Positions 34,496 through 43,069 of a stretch of 64,000 bases of DNA are shown here, piece by piece. The stretch is from contig NZ_CP133190.1 in assembly GCF_030913705.1 (NCBI RefSeq), positions 6,101,501-6,165,500 on the forward strand. Direction: 5' to 3'. A model generated the notes under the pieces. That model was not told where the DNA came from and made no database searches. It saw only the letters and a list, made by a program, of their open reading frames with translations. How positions within the stretch are numbered: the first letter of the stretch is position 1; every line of letters starts with the position of its first letter. A program made the translations under genes and the position numbers. Origin of the DNA: Anaerocolumna sp. MB42-C2 (lineage in GTDB: Bacteria; Bacillota; Clostridia; Lachnospirales; Lachnospiraceae).

Positions 34496-37400
34496 ATGGA
34501 AAATATTGAATTTGCTGAGACTACTTTATCTTGTATTGGTGATGGTGTAATTTCTACAGACCTTAACGGTAATATTATATACATGAACCAGATAGCGGAA
34601 GAAATAACAGGCGTATCTGTGGCGACAGCTTTAGGAAAGAAGTTTGAGGCTGTTTGTGCGTTTTATAATGCTGTAACAAAACTGCCAATAAATAATCCTG
34701 TAGCCAAAGTTATACAGAACCAGGCTACTGTCGGACTTGAAAATAATACAGTTTTGCTTACGAATCAGTCAAAAAAATATATATCTGCAACCTGCTCTCC
34801 GGTAAAAGCAGCAGATGGTTCTTTCGTAGGAACCGTCGCCATATTACGGGATATCACAAGACTTAAGACCTTAGAAATGGAACACATTGACGAAGAAAAT
34901 AATTTAAAAGCTATATTTAACCACGCTCCGGTTGGTATGGTAATTTTAAATGAAAACTTATATATCACTCAAGTTAACGATGCTGCTTTGCACTTTTTTA
35001 ATAAAAGCAGAGAACAAGTAGTTAATAAGCATTTTGGAGATAGTTTCTATTGTATAAAAAGAGCAGAGAACGAAAAGGGCTGTGGTTACGGTATACACTG
35101 CAAAGATTGTGAGATATGGAATGCCGCGACCCTGGCAATAAAACAGGGAATAGCTACCAGTAATATTGAATTTAATAAAATCTTTATTAATGATAATAAG
35201 AAAAATGACTTCTGGTTTCGCATCAGTGTGGCACCTATAACTATAAATGGATCAAGAAATGCAGTGGTCACTTTACTTGATATAACAGACCCCAAAAAGC
35301 AGGAAATTAAAATTGCCATGTCCAGGGATTACTGTAATAATATCCTGGAGCAGATCCCCTCCTGTGTGTGGCAAACAGATGAGGGACTGTTATATAACTA
35401 TGTAAATAAAATCTGGAGTGATTTTACAGGAATCTCATATAAAGAAGCTTTAGGTTATGGTTGGACTAACTTAATTCATCCTGAAGATTTCGACAGATAT
35501 ATGAAAACCAGAACACAAGCAATGCGTAACGGGGAATATTATCAGCTGGAAGTCCGTATTCACCGTTATGACGGAACTTATCGCTGGTGTCTGGAAGCTG
35601 GAGCTCCTTATTATGATCTTGAAAGAAATTTTGCCGGTTATATCGGCTCCTTATTGGATATAACAGATCGAAAAGAAGCGGAACAGGTTTTAAAACAATA
35701 TGAATTATTATCCCAAAATACCAGAGACATTATGCTATTCCTTGACATGGACGGACGAATTATTGAAGCGAACAAAGCTGCCGTTTATGCATACGGATAT
35801 ACTTATGAGGAGTTACGTGCTATTAATATCCGTAATATCAGGGCGGATTGGAGTTATCCGCTGGAAATGGGACAGGAATATTCCGACTGTATTTTTTTTG
35901 AAGCCATTCATTGTCGTAAGGATGGCAGTATTTTTCCGGTGGAAGTAAGTTCTCAAAGTGCTAAGACCGGCGGCGGAACAGTTCTTCTTAGTATCGTGAG
36001 GGATATCTCCGAGCGGAAAAAGAATGAAGTAAAAATAGTAGAAAGCCAGGCTAATTACCGTTCTCTCTTTATGAATATGCAAAGCGGTTATGCGTATTTC
36101 AAATTAATATCCAATAGGGAGCAAATACCTATAGATATGAGATTTATTGAAGTAAATGAATCCTTTGAAAATTTATTTCAGACAACGGAAAAAGATATAA
36201 AAGATATCAGTTTTAAAAAGATTTTTCCGCAGAACAGTGATGTCATATTGGAAGCGATTCATAATAATGCGGATAAACTACTCCATGGTGGAAGTGTGCA
36301 GCTGGAGGAATTTTTTGTTGAAAGTTATAATAAGTGGTTATCTATATCCATTTACAGCCCAAGAGAGAAAATAGTAGTAACTATTGTAAAAGATATAACT
36401 AATTTAAAAGAATGGGAAATAAAACTTATTGCTGCCAAAGAAGCTGCAGAGTCTGCAAACAGGGCGAAAAGTGAATTTTTAGCTAATATGAGCCATGAAA
36501 TCCGTACACCAATTAATGGTATGTTAGGAATGGTAGATCTTACTTTACTTACCGAGCTTAATGAAGAACAAAAAGATAATCTGATAACGGCTAAAGCATG
36601 TGCAAATTCTCTGCTAAAAATTATCAATGATATTTTAGATTTTTCAAAAATGGAAGTGGGAAAATTATCAATTGAAAATGTCAATTTTAATCTAAAAGAA
36701 CTTGTGGATGAATTAGTAAAAACCCATTCACCTAAAGTCAGTGAAAAAGGTCTGATGCTTTATTTAACATATAATACAGAGATACCTGACTTTTTAATTG
36801 GTGATCCTAACCGGCTTCGTCAGATACTTAATAATTTAATTAGTAATGCCATGAAATTCACACCAAAGGGTGATATTAAGCTTATAGTTGACAAATTAGG
36901 ACTGATACAGGATGAGATTGAAATTAAATTTTCTGTTAAAGATACCGGCATCGGAATAGCAGAAACAGATTTAAAAAGGCTGTTTAAAAGTTTCAGTCAG
37001 ATTGAAAACTCATATACCAAACAATTCAGCGGTACCGGTTTGGGTCTTGCCATTTCAAAACAGCTGGTTGAGATGATGGGCGGTAAAATATATGCGGAAA
37101 GTGAGAAAGGTAAAGGAAGTATATTCCATTTCCACCTCAAATTCAAAATCGGTAAGTCAGCAGTGAAAAAGGATAATTTAGTTCCCACTATTAAAAAAAT
37201 CAACAGACCTTTTGATATACTTTTAGTAGAAGATGATGCAATTAATCGTAAAGTTGTACAAAAGATATTGGTAGAAAAAGGCTGTAAGGTAGAAATTGCA
37301 TGTAATGGAAAAGAGGCGCTTGCATTATATGACCAAAACAATTATGATATTATACTGATGGACATTCAGATGCCTGTTATGAATGGAATTGAAACGGCCA

Positions 37401-37927
37401 AACAAATTCGAATAAGAGAAGCTGGAAGAAGACATGTCCCGATTGTAGCATTAACTGCTTATGCACTGCAAGGTGACAGAGAACTGTTTTTGACCCATGG
37501 AATGGATGAATATATAGCAAAACCCGTAAAACACGACGAATTATTTCAAATACTCGAAAACATTATAATGAATCAGGATAATTTAACCGATAATACTCCA
37601 GACAAGGTAATATTAAGGGATAACGGTGAAGTTATTTTTACGAACAGAACCAGATGTTTAGAGAATAAACAAAATATATTACAATTGGCGGATATCGAAA
37701 ACGCCATAACTATTTTGGAATCTGCAATGGATAACAATGATTTAATGACAATAGAAGGTATGGCTCATGAGATAAAACTTAAGTCAAACGATATGGATGC
37801 AGGTGAATTAAAAGATAGTGCTTTTCGAATTGAATTAGCAATCAGGCGAGGAAATTTAGAAGAAGCAGTATTGCATATAGAGAAATTGAAATCGGAGTTT
37901 AAAATTTATCAGGATGCAAAAGTTTGA
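34496..37927 (+). CDS. Multi-PAS hybrid histidine kinase with REC and HPt-like domains
   Basis: 1143 residues, no membrane helix, so probably cytosolic. Four to five PAS domains (about 1-640) are followed by the kinase core with His667 (MSHEIRTPINGMLG), N box (NLISNAMKFTPKG), DTGIGI and GTGLGLAISK, a receiver with Asp956 (LMDIQMPVMNG), and a C-terminal helical region with His1091 in AHEIKLKSND. The last region resembles an HPt domain but lacks the usual K-G-S/A after the His. The start ATG follows AAAGGAG; a longer in-frame start at 34460 is unlikely. Its position after cheB suggests a linked phosphorelay with the next REC gene. Confidence 0.9.
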   Translation: MENIEFAETTLSCIGDGVISTDLNGNIIYMNQIAEEITGVSVATALGKKFEAVCAFYNAVTKLPINNPVAKVIQNQATVGLENNTVLLTNQSKKYISATCSPVKAADGSFVGTVAILRDITRLKTLEMEHIDEENNLKAIFNHAPVGMVILNENLYITQVNDAALHFFNKSREQVVNKHFGDSFYCIKRAENEKGCGYGIHCKDCEIWNAATLAIKQGIATSNIEFNKIFINDNKKNDFWFRISVAPITINGSRNAVVTLLDITDPKKQEIKIAMSRDYCNNILEQIPSCVWQTDEGLLYNYVNKIWSDFTGISYKEALGYGWTNLIHPEDFDRYMKTRTQAMRNGEYYQLEVRIHRYDGTYRWCLEAGAPYYDLERNFAGYIGSLLDITDRKEAEQVLKQYELLSQNTRDIMLFLDMDGRIIEANKAAVYAYGYTYEELRAINIRNIRADWSYPLEMGQEYSDCIFFEAIHCRKDGSIFPVEVSSQSAKTGGGTVLLSIVRDISERKKNEVKIVESQANYRSLFMNMQSGYAYFKLISNREQIPIDMRFIEVNESFENLFQTTEKDIKDISFKKIFPQNSDVILEAIHNNADKLLHGGSVQLEEFFVESYNKWLSISIYSPREKIVVTIVKDITNLKEWEIKLIAAKEAAESANRAKSEFLANMSHEIRTPINGMLGMVDLTLLTELNEEQKDNLITAKACANSLLKIINDILDFSKMEVGKLSIENVNFNLKELVDELVKTHSPKVSEKGLMLYLTYNTEIPDFLIGDPNRLRQILNNLISNAMKFTPKGDIKLIVDKLGLIQDEIEIKFSVKDTGIGIAETDLKRLFKSFSQIENSYTKQFSGTGLGLAISKQLVEMMGGKIYAESEKGKGSIFHFHLKFKIGKSAVKKDNLVPTIKKINRPFDILLVEDDAINRKVVQKILVEKGCKVEIACNGKEALALYDQNNYDIILMDIQMPVMNGIETAKQIRIREAGRRHVPIVALTAYALQGDRELFLTHGMDEYIAKPVKHDELFQILENIIMNQDNLTDNTPDKVILRDNGEVIFTNRTRCLENKQNILQLADIENAITILESAMDNNDLMTIEGMAHEIKLKSNDMDAGELKDSAFRIELAIRRGNLEEAVLHIEKLKSEFKIYQDAKV

Positions 37928-37941
37928 CAGGAGGTATTAAG

Positions 37942-38337
37942 ATGAGGATTCTAATAGCAGAAGACGATTTAGTAAGCAGAAAGTTTTTATTTAAGTTTCT
38001 TTCGACTTACGGAGAATGCGATTTGGTTGTAGACGGAGTGGAAGCTTTGGATGCTTTTTTAATGTCGATGAAAGATGGTAACCCATATGATCTTATTTGC
38101 CTGGATATCATGATGCCTAAAGTAGACGGAGTGAAAGTACTTAAATATATCAGAGATTTAGAATCTCAGCAAGGTGTTCTGCCTGAAAAAAGGTCAAAAA
38201 TTATTATGACTACGGCATTGGCAGAAACTCAATTTGTTCAGAATGCCTTTGATATCGGCTGTGATGCATATGCAGCAAAACCAATAGACACGCAAAAACT
38301 TATTGATGTATTAAAGAAGCTGGAACTTATTCCGTGA
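37942..38337 (+). CDS. Stand-alone receiver-domain protein
   Basis: 131 residues, a single REC domain with Asp9-Asp10 or nearby acidic pocket, phospho-acceptor Asp55 (CLDIMMPKVDG), Thr in IIMTTAL and Lys in AAKPID. It probably receives phosphate from the preceding hybrid kinase. ACAGGAGG lies before ATG 37942, which is preferred to the in-frame 37924 ATG inside the kinase gene's end. Confidence 0.88.
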   Translation: MRILIAEDDLVSRKFLFKFLSTYGECDLVVDGVEALDAFLMSMKDGNPYDLICLDIMMPKVDGVKVLKYIRDLESQQGVLPEKRSKIIMTTALAETQFVQNAFDIGCDAYAAKPIDTQKLIDVLKKLELIP

Positions 38338-38412
38338 AATTAAGATTTTATGCAATAAGGTAATTTTTAACCTAGTTATAACGTTGCAAAGATTCCCGGT
38401 TATGGAGGAACT

Positions 38413-38751
38413 ATGATCAAAGTGTATAATAAACTTGTACGGGATAAGATACCTGATTTTATTATGGAGAATAATCAAATTGCCGATTATACGGTATTGT
38501 CTGATGAAGATTACTTAAATGAATTGCATAATAAGTTAAATGAAGAAATAGAAGAATATCAAAAGAGCAGAGAAATTGAGGAAATGGCTGATATATTTGA
38601 GGTACTGCAAGCAGTTTGTGCAGTATGTGACTTCTCCATGGAAAAGATATTCGAGATAAAGAATAAAAAGGCAGCAGAACGCGGCGGTTTTGAGAAGAAA
38701 ATCTACTTAAGGACTGTTGAAAATAAGAAAAAGGATAGAACTATCGACTGA
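38413..38751 (+). CDS. MazG-like / phosphoribosyl-ATP pyrophosphohydrolase-like enzyme
   Basis: 112 residues. KLVRDKIPDFI at the N-terminus marks the all-alpha NTP pyrophosphatase group. The metal-binding pattern is EEIEEY followed by EEMADIFEVLQA. It is predicted to clean up non-canonical nucleotides; it lacks features that would make it HisE, and no his genes are near. GGAGG before ATG. Confidence 0.8.
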   Translation: MIKVYNKLVRDKIPDFIMENNQIADYTVLSDEDYLNELHNKLNEEIEEYQKSREIEEMADIFEVLQAVCAVCDFSMEKIFEIKNKKAAERGGFEKKIYLRTVENKKKDRTID

Positions 38752-38771
38752 TAAGGTTGGTAGTTTTTTTT
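38740..38771 (+). terminator. Rho-independent terminator overlapping the gene end
   Basis: ACTATCGAC and GTTGGTAGT pair (with G-T pairs) and are followed by an eight-T run. The stem begins in the last codons of the MazG-like gene. Confidence 0.7.
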
Positions 38772-38899
38772 GTGCAATAGGAAATTGCGTCCTATTGCAC
38801 AAAAAGCCCGACCGGCAGGATGCACATGACGCACTTAAGGAGGATGTCACTGTCGTGACAGCGCGTCAGCGCTAGAGTCTGGCGAGCCAGACTCTTTTT
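38767..38899 (+). repeat. Multi-hairpin repeat, copy B
   Basis: It opens with a perfect 16-bp hairpin (38767-38782 with 38790-38805, 7-nt loop). Then comes a ~90-nt block differing from copy A at only a handful of positions, with inner stems TGTCAC/GTGACA and GCGC/GCGC and the closing AGAGTCTGGC/GCCAGACTCT plus TTTTT (38874-38899). The opening hairpin has a sequence unrelated to that of copy A. Confidence 0.65.
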
Positions 38900-38929
38900 C
38901 ATAAGTTTTAGACTTTAATTTGAAATGGA

Positions 38930-38985
38930 AAGTTAACTTGACATTTCATGCAAATTGTTATATATTATAAATGGAAAGTATACTT
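38930..38985 (+). promoter_or_regulatory. Sigma-A promoter flanked by paired operators (XRE autoregulation)
   Basis: The promoter is TTGACA (38938-38943), 17 bp, TATATT (38961-38966). Two 10-bp palindromes, AAGTTAACTT (38930-38939) and AAGTATACTT (38976-38985), sit in matching contexts (ATGGA before, ACAT after). One overlaps the -35 box and one lies just after the -10 box, centres 46 bp apart. This is the arrangement of an autorepressed XRE regulator. Confidence 0.65.
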
Positions 38986-39011
38986 AACATGATTTGAAAT
39001 GGAGTGATTCA

Positions 39012-39221
39012 GTGAAAAACAGATTGGAAGAAATTCGCAAGGAACGGAGGATTAAGCAAGAAGAACTTGCAAATGCCCTGGAAGTTACAAGGCAGACAAT
39101 AGGTTCATTGGAAAATGGCAGATATAATCCGTCTATTATTTTAGCATTTAAAATTGCACGTTATTTTGGGTTAAGCATTGAGGAAATATTTATTTATGAG
39201 GAGGAAATAATAAATGAATAA
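39012..39221 (+). CDS. Small XRE-family HTH regulator
   Basis: 69 residues, just an HTH_3 domain (LEEIRKERRIKQEELANALE, TRQTIGSLENGRYNPSI) with a short acidic end, like YozG or SinR-core proteins. GTG 39012 follows TGGAGTG; an in-frame TTG at 38994 is less likely. It overlaps the following membrane protein gene by 8 bp, so the pair is translated together. Confidence 0.88.
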   Translation: MKNRLEEIRKERRIKQEELANALEVTRQTIGSLENGRYNPSIILAFKIARYFGLSIEEIFIYEEEIINE

Positions 39222-39648
39222 AAGTTTATTAAAAGCGATCTTATTTACTATTTTAGGTTTCATTATATTTGGCTCAGGTATCTATCTGGTAAAAAATATA
39301 AATGAATCAAATAGTACTATGCAGACATTACCGTATATAATGATTGGCATTGGATGTGGTATCTTCGGACATAATCTAGGCAATGTTTTTAGTATTAGAA
39401 CTACACTGAGATATCCGGATATCGCAAAGAATATTGAAATTGTGCAGAAGGATGAAAGGAATATTATAATAACCTATAAATCGAAATCAAAGGCTTATGA
39501 TATGATGGTTTTTGTTTATGGTGCTATACTTCTTGCGTTTGGATTAATGCAGGTTGATATGAAAGTAATTATTATTTTGGCGGTATCCTATTTATTTATT
39601 GTATTTTATGGAGTTTACTATCGTATTAAATTGGATAAAGAGATGTAA
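39214..39648 (+). CDS. Four-helix membrane protein paired with the XRE regulator
   Basis: 144 residues with hydrophobic helices at about 6-25, 38-56, 94-112 and 116-136 and a charged stretch between helices 2 and 3. This pairing of a tiny XRE regulator with a DUF2178-like membrane protein is common in Firmicutes; the membrane partner may modulate the regulator. The family name is tentative. AGGAGG lies within the end of the regulator gene. Confidence 0.7.
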   Translation: MNKSLLKAILFTILGFIIFGSGIYLVKNINESNSTMQTLPYIMIGIGCGIFGHNLGNVFSIRTTLRYPDIAKNIEIVQKDERNIIITYKSKSKAYDMMVFVYGAILLAFGLMQVDMKVIIILAVSYLFIVFYGVYYRIKLDKEM

Positions 39649-39795
39649 AAGCAACTGCCGGTTGTCAAAACTGCAAGGAATGGTATATGGTGATAATTTA
39701 TATCCATGATATACTATTGTTAAGGCAAAAGCATAAATAATCTCGTGTATGAAAGCGAGTTTAAACTTCTGATACGAGGCGCTGATAATATAATA

Positions 39796-39903
39796 AAAAG
39801 AAAGGGATGCCACTAACAAATTCTTTTCATCCGGGCGAGACTCATTTTATTAGTGGCAGTAATACAGCTGTGAACAGGTGTGTTATACAAAATAGGTATT
39901 AAA
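39796..39903 (+). promoter_or_regulatory. Repeated structured leader, copy 2 (before XRE/DUF5680 gene)
   Basis: Helix 1 is TGCCACTAA (39808-39816) with TTAGTGGCA (39850-39858), a perfect 9 bp. Helix 2 is TAATACAGCT (39860-39869) with AGGTGTGTTA (39876-39885), one mismatch. The loop motif ATTCTTTT is at 39820-39827 and could pair with AAAAGAA (39796-39802). The terminal segment is diverged (AATAGGT) but still gives the ribosome site for ATG 39904. The upstream 130 bp holds nothing clear. Confidence 0.6.
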
Positions 39904-40581
39904 ATGAAATTTAATGAGAATTTACACGCAATTCGAAAAGACAGGAAACTATCCCAGGAAGATATCGCCGAAAAATTAGGAATATCAAGACAGGCGGTTG
40001 CCAAATGGGAGTCCGGGACAGCATATCCTGATATTACGAATCTGATCCAACTTAGTGAACTCTTTTGTGTTACCATTGACAGTTTGGTAAAGGACACTGC
40101 CGAATGTTCTACTATAGGTGCAATCAAGAAAGACATTCACAAGGAAAAAATTATACAGTTCCTAAAAACGGCAACAAAATTTACTTATGCAGGAAAAGGC
40201 AAGGAAGAGAGTATTCCTTGCCGTCCGGGTTCTCATGATCTGAAATTTGAGCAGGGGGAGCTGAAGTACTTAGATACTTATATCGGAGGAGAAAAATTTT
40301 CAGGTGAAGAAACTGTTTTTGAAAATAGTAATCCGGTATGGGCGATGAATTATTCCGGTCGAACAATTGATGAGCCTTTTTCCGGTGATTTCTTAAAAGA
40401 AGTTTTGCTTTTAAGACCCGAAGAAATGCCGTTTAGGGGACCGAGAGTCTATCAGAGTGGAAATTATACTTATCACAATGCTTATGACGGAGATTTTTTC
40501 TGGTTCCAAGGGAAAGAAGAAATTTTCTGGGGAGATAAAAAGGTATTTGAATGTTTTTATCACGGCGGAATAGTCAAATAA
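39904..40581 (+). CDS. XRE-family regulator with DUF5680 domain
   Basis: 225 residues. The N-terminal HTH_3 (KLSQEDIAEKLGISRQAVAKW, TAYPDITNLIQLSELF) is followed by a ~140-residue domain with FLKTATKFTYAGKGKEE and SHDLKFEQGELKYLDTYIGG. It ends in WFQGKEEIFW and YHGGIVK, the DUF5680 pattern, a putative ligand-sensing domain of unknown specificity. ATG 39904 directly follows the structured leader. Confidence 0.87.
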   Translation: MKFNENLHAIRKDRKLSQEDIAEKLGISRQAVAKWESGTAYPDITNLIQLSELFCVTIDSLVKDTAECSTIGAIKKDIHKEKIIQFLKTATKFTYAGKGKEESIPCRPGSHDLKFEQGELKYLDTYIGGEKFSGEETVFENSNPVWAMNYSGRTIDEPFSGDFLKEVLLLRPEEMPFRGPRVYQSGNYTYHNAYDGDFFWFQGKEEIFWGDKKVFECFYHGGIVK

Positions 40582-40663
40582 ATCATCAGTCATCCTATGT
40601 TAATTTACCGTTTGTTATATCCTATGGATGATTAGTTGTTTATATCAAATCAGAGCCATTTTC

Positions 40664-41395
40664 TTAAGAATTTTCATCCTTTTGTCCTGAGCCTACTATT
40701 CTTTGGCCTAATCTCTTGCAAAAACCGACCATATGTTCCTGATATTTTATCCCTAAAACACCTAAAATTGCGGTTAATGCAAAAATCAGAGCAGCGGTCT
40801 CCCATTGTCCGTTTCGTAGAGTAGAGCCAATGAAAGTAGAGGATACGATGGAAGGAAAACGAGCAAAAGTTGAGATGGCCAGAAATTGTGCTAACTTCAT
40901 GGGACTGGTTCCGGCTACGTAGGTCAACATATCTTTTGGGGTTCCCGGAATTATAAATAGTATAAAAACAATGATTTCCAGTTTTTTTGTATCTTTCACA
41001 AAAGCAAATGCCTCCAATTTGTTTTTATTGAAAAGTTTTGCTACAAGGGGTGTACCAAAGTTTTTAGAAAGCATAAAAACGCAGGAAGAAGCTAAAGTAC
41101 ACCCAAACAGGCAAAGAAACAGACCGCCAAAACCCCCATATAGCACTCCCGCCAAAATTTCAATAGGTTCACCGGGTATAAATGCTATCAGTATTTGGAT
41201 TATCTGCATACTAAGGATAAGGAACCAACCCCCTATACCGAAAGAAGTTACCCATGCTTTTAATGTCTGCTGTGATTTCGGTTCTGATAAAAGATTCAAA
41301 TAAGGGAGGGAAATCAGGCCCAGAACAAACATCAGCAAAAAAAATATTAAAATTATTATGGTTAATTTATTTATTGATTTTTTGTTTTTATTCAT
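40664..41395 (-). CDS. TVP38/TMEM64 family (VTT domain) membrane protein
   Basis: 243 residues, about six membrane segments. The VTT domain is marked by PGEPIEILAGVLYGGFGG and FIIPGTPKDMLTYVAG, the paired half-helix motifs of the DedA superfamily. Members are thought to be lipid scramblases or transporters. It lies 4 bp after the DUF4097 lipoprotein gene, forming a two-gene operon under the TetR-type regulator. Convergent with the XRE gene on the plus strand. Confidence 0.88.
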   Translation of the reverse strand: MNKNKKSINKLTIIILIFFLLMFVLGLISLPYLNLLSEPKSQQTLKAWVTSFGIGGWFLILSMQIIQILIAFIPGEPIEILAGVLYGGFGGLFLCLFGCTLASSCVFMLSKNFGTPLVAKLFNKNKLEAFAFVKDTKKLEIIVFILFIIPGTPKDMLTYVAGTSPMKLAQFLAISTFARFPSIVSSTFIGSTLRNGQWETAALIFALTAILGVLGIKYQEHMVGFCKRLGQRIVGSGQKDENS

Positions 41396-41399
41396 AGAG

Positions 41400-42308
41400 T
41401 CACCTTGATACTTTAATATCCCCGTTCCGCGTTTCCAGCTCTACGGTTATATCAGGGGAAGTACCAACGGTTCCGGACGTTGTGTTATCCGTTACTATTA
41501 GCCGGTCTGTAAAAGACGTATCAATAGAGCCTTCTTTGGTCGTTGCTGAAAATTTGAAAGCAAGTTCACGAGGAAGAGTTACCGCAAGAGTACCGTTTTT
41601 GGAGTATGCTGAAATATCCCTTGTTACATCAGCAAAAGAAATTTCTATAGAACCCTCCCCGGAAGCATTGAAGGAACCAGAACCATGGAGAGCCGAAGCG
41701 GTTAATTTTCCGCCCTTTGACTGATAGTTGATCGTTCCGATTATCTTGTTCAGGGAAGTTGCAGCATTAGTAGTTTGTATGTTTACTTCATCCGCAATCA
41801 TATTTTCAAAATTTAAACTGCCATTTGTACTGGATGCTTTTACATTTAATGCCTTTGTATTTGATACTTCCACCAAGCCGCTAGTCGTATCGACATTGAA
41901 ATTGCCTGATAAATTCAGGGCAAGTTCCGAATGGATGGTTCCGCTTGTGGAGTGCAAGGATAAATTGCCGGTATAATTCTGCGGGATATATATTTCTATA
42001 TAGGAATCAAAACCGGAGCGTTTTGGCCTGTCACCCTCCGTAATCAGCAGTTCACCGTTCTGCTTGAATGTTCTGGCGTAAAAGCTTTGCTTATTTTCAT
42101 TCATGTATTCTTTTACTATTAACTGGTCATTATTACTTTTTAAAACACGAATATCATCTGCGTCATAATCAAGCCGAAGGCTCTCAAAATCAACGGTATT
42201 GAATGTAAGAGTGTTTACAAGGGAGATTGCCTTTTGTATACGACATCCTGACAAAAATCCCACGAGTAGTAAAACTACACAAGGGAACGAAAGTAAATTG
42301 TGTTTCAT
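41400..42308 (-). CDS. DUF4097 surface lipoprotein
   Basis: 302 residues. A lipoprotein signal has lipobox LSGC (Cys22). The mature part is a long run of short beta strands and turns (SGTIHSELALNLSGNFNVDTTSG and similar), the DUF4097/YvlB-like beta-solenoid found in envelope stress operons. Probably anchored on the outer face of the membrane. It is first in the operon, 80 bp downstream of the tetR gene end, behind a TetR operator. Confidence 0.85.
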   Translation of the reverse strand: MKHNLLSFPCVVLLLVGFLSGCRIQKAISLVNTLTFNTVDFESLRLDYDADDIRVLKSNNDQLIVKEYMNENKQSFYARTFKQNGELLITEGDRPKRSGFDSYIEIYIPQNYTGNLSLHSTSGTIHSELALNLSGNFNVDTTSGLVEVSNTKALNVKASSTNGSLNFENMIADEVNIQTTNAATSLNKIIGTINYQSKGGKLTASALHGSGSFNASGEGSIEISFADVTRDISAYSKNGTLAVTLPRELAFKFSATTKEGSIDTSFTDRLIVTDNTTSGTVGTSPDITVELETRNGDIKVSR

Positions 42309-42331
42309 AAATATTGGCCCCTTTCATTAAT

Positions 42332-42349
42332 TGAACCATTCATTTAATT
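42332..42349. promoter_or_regulatory. TetR operator before the lipoprotein/VTT operon
   Basis: TGAACCATTCATTTAATT matches TGAACCGTTCATTCAATT at 43070-43087 in 16 of 18 positions. The core TGAAC-N-GTTCA is palindromic. A partial second half-site, TTGAACGGT, follows at 42348-42356. Confidence 0.6.
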
Positions 42350-42360
42350 GAACGGTATTT

Positions 42361-42386
42361 TTTAACGGAGCGATTGCTCCGTTAAA
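42361..42386. terminator. Hairpin between tetR and lipoprotein genes
   Basis: TTTAACGGAGC and GCTCCGTTAAA form a perfect 11-bp stem with loop GATT, just past the tetR stop. On the minus strand it is followed by A rather than T, so it is not a classical terminator for tetR; transcription may continue into the operon. Confidence 0.45.
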
Positions 42387-42388
42387 TT

Positions 42389-43051
42389 TTATATCATATA
42401 AGCGTGAAGCAGATTATCCATACAGATATTTTTCGCTGCCTGGGCTGTAATATTCTTTTGTGTCTCAAAAGCGTCATTTGATATGTGCATTCCCCACCAT
42501 GACAGGGTTTCGATAATGAAGCGCGTGACATACTGTGGTTGTTCCACCTTACGAAAAGTCCCCATCTGCATATACAATGTGATATACGATAAGACTTGAG
42601 TATAAAATCTTTGGCGGTATTCTTTGTAGTAATCTGTTAACTTTCCGAGATCATCCGGATTTTTTTCAATAAGTAAACATCCGATTCCATATTTTGAAAT
42701 GACATCAAATGCATCGGAGAGCATTTGTTCCAAAGGATAATTTGTAATGTCTTTAAGATGAGCAGAAAATGCTTTTGTATTCTCTTCAAACGCTTCAATA
42801 ATTTCATTATCCAGAGAATCAAATAATTCCGAACGAATTGGCAATTCAAATTCGCGTGCAATAAAGGTTGGATCAATGGTTTCTTTAAGAAGAAAACTCA
42901 GGATATCTCTTTTTCCAGTAAAGTACACATAGAGCATACCAGTTGACAAGTCAATTTCTTTTGCAATATCTTTCATTTGTGTCTTTGCATACCCTTTGTT
43001 GATAAACAAGTGACTGGCTGCATTAAAAATTAGTTCCATTCTGTTTTCCAT
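42389..43051 (-). CDS. TetR/AcrR family regulator
   Basis: About 220 residues. The N-terminal HTH (LIFNAASHLFINKGYAKTQ, DLSTGMLYVYFTGKRDIL) is typical; the C-terminal ligand domain is not assigned. The start is ATG 43051 (minus), preceded by AAAGGTG. A longer frame to 43081 would begin inside the operator. It probably represses itself and the lipoprotein/VTT operon through the shared 18-bp operator. Confidence 0.88.
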   Translation of the reverse strand: MENRMELIFNAASHLFINKGYAKTQMKDIAKEIDLSTGMLYVYFTGKRDILSFLLKETIDPTFIAREFELPIRSELFDSLDNEIIEAFEENTKAFSAHLKDITNYPLEQMLSDAFDVISKYGIGCLLIEKNPDDLGKLTDYYKEYRQRFYTQVLSYITLYMQMGTFRKVEQPQYVTRFIIETLSWWGMHISNDAFETQKNITAQAAKNICMDNLLHAYMI

Positions 43052-43069
43052 TACGCTCACCTTTCTGAC

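Noticed and set aside
35700..35948. Overlapping plus-strand frame inside the hybrid kinase gene
   Set aside because: It lies within a well-conserved PAS domain in another frame and lacks a ribosome site.
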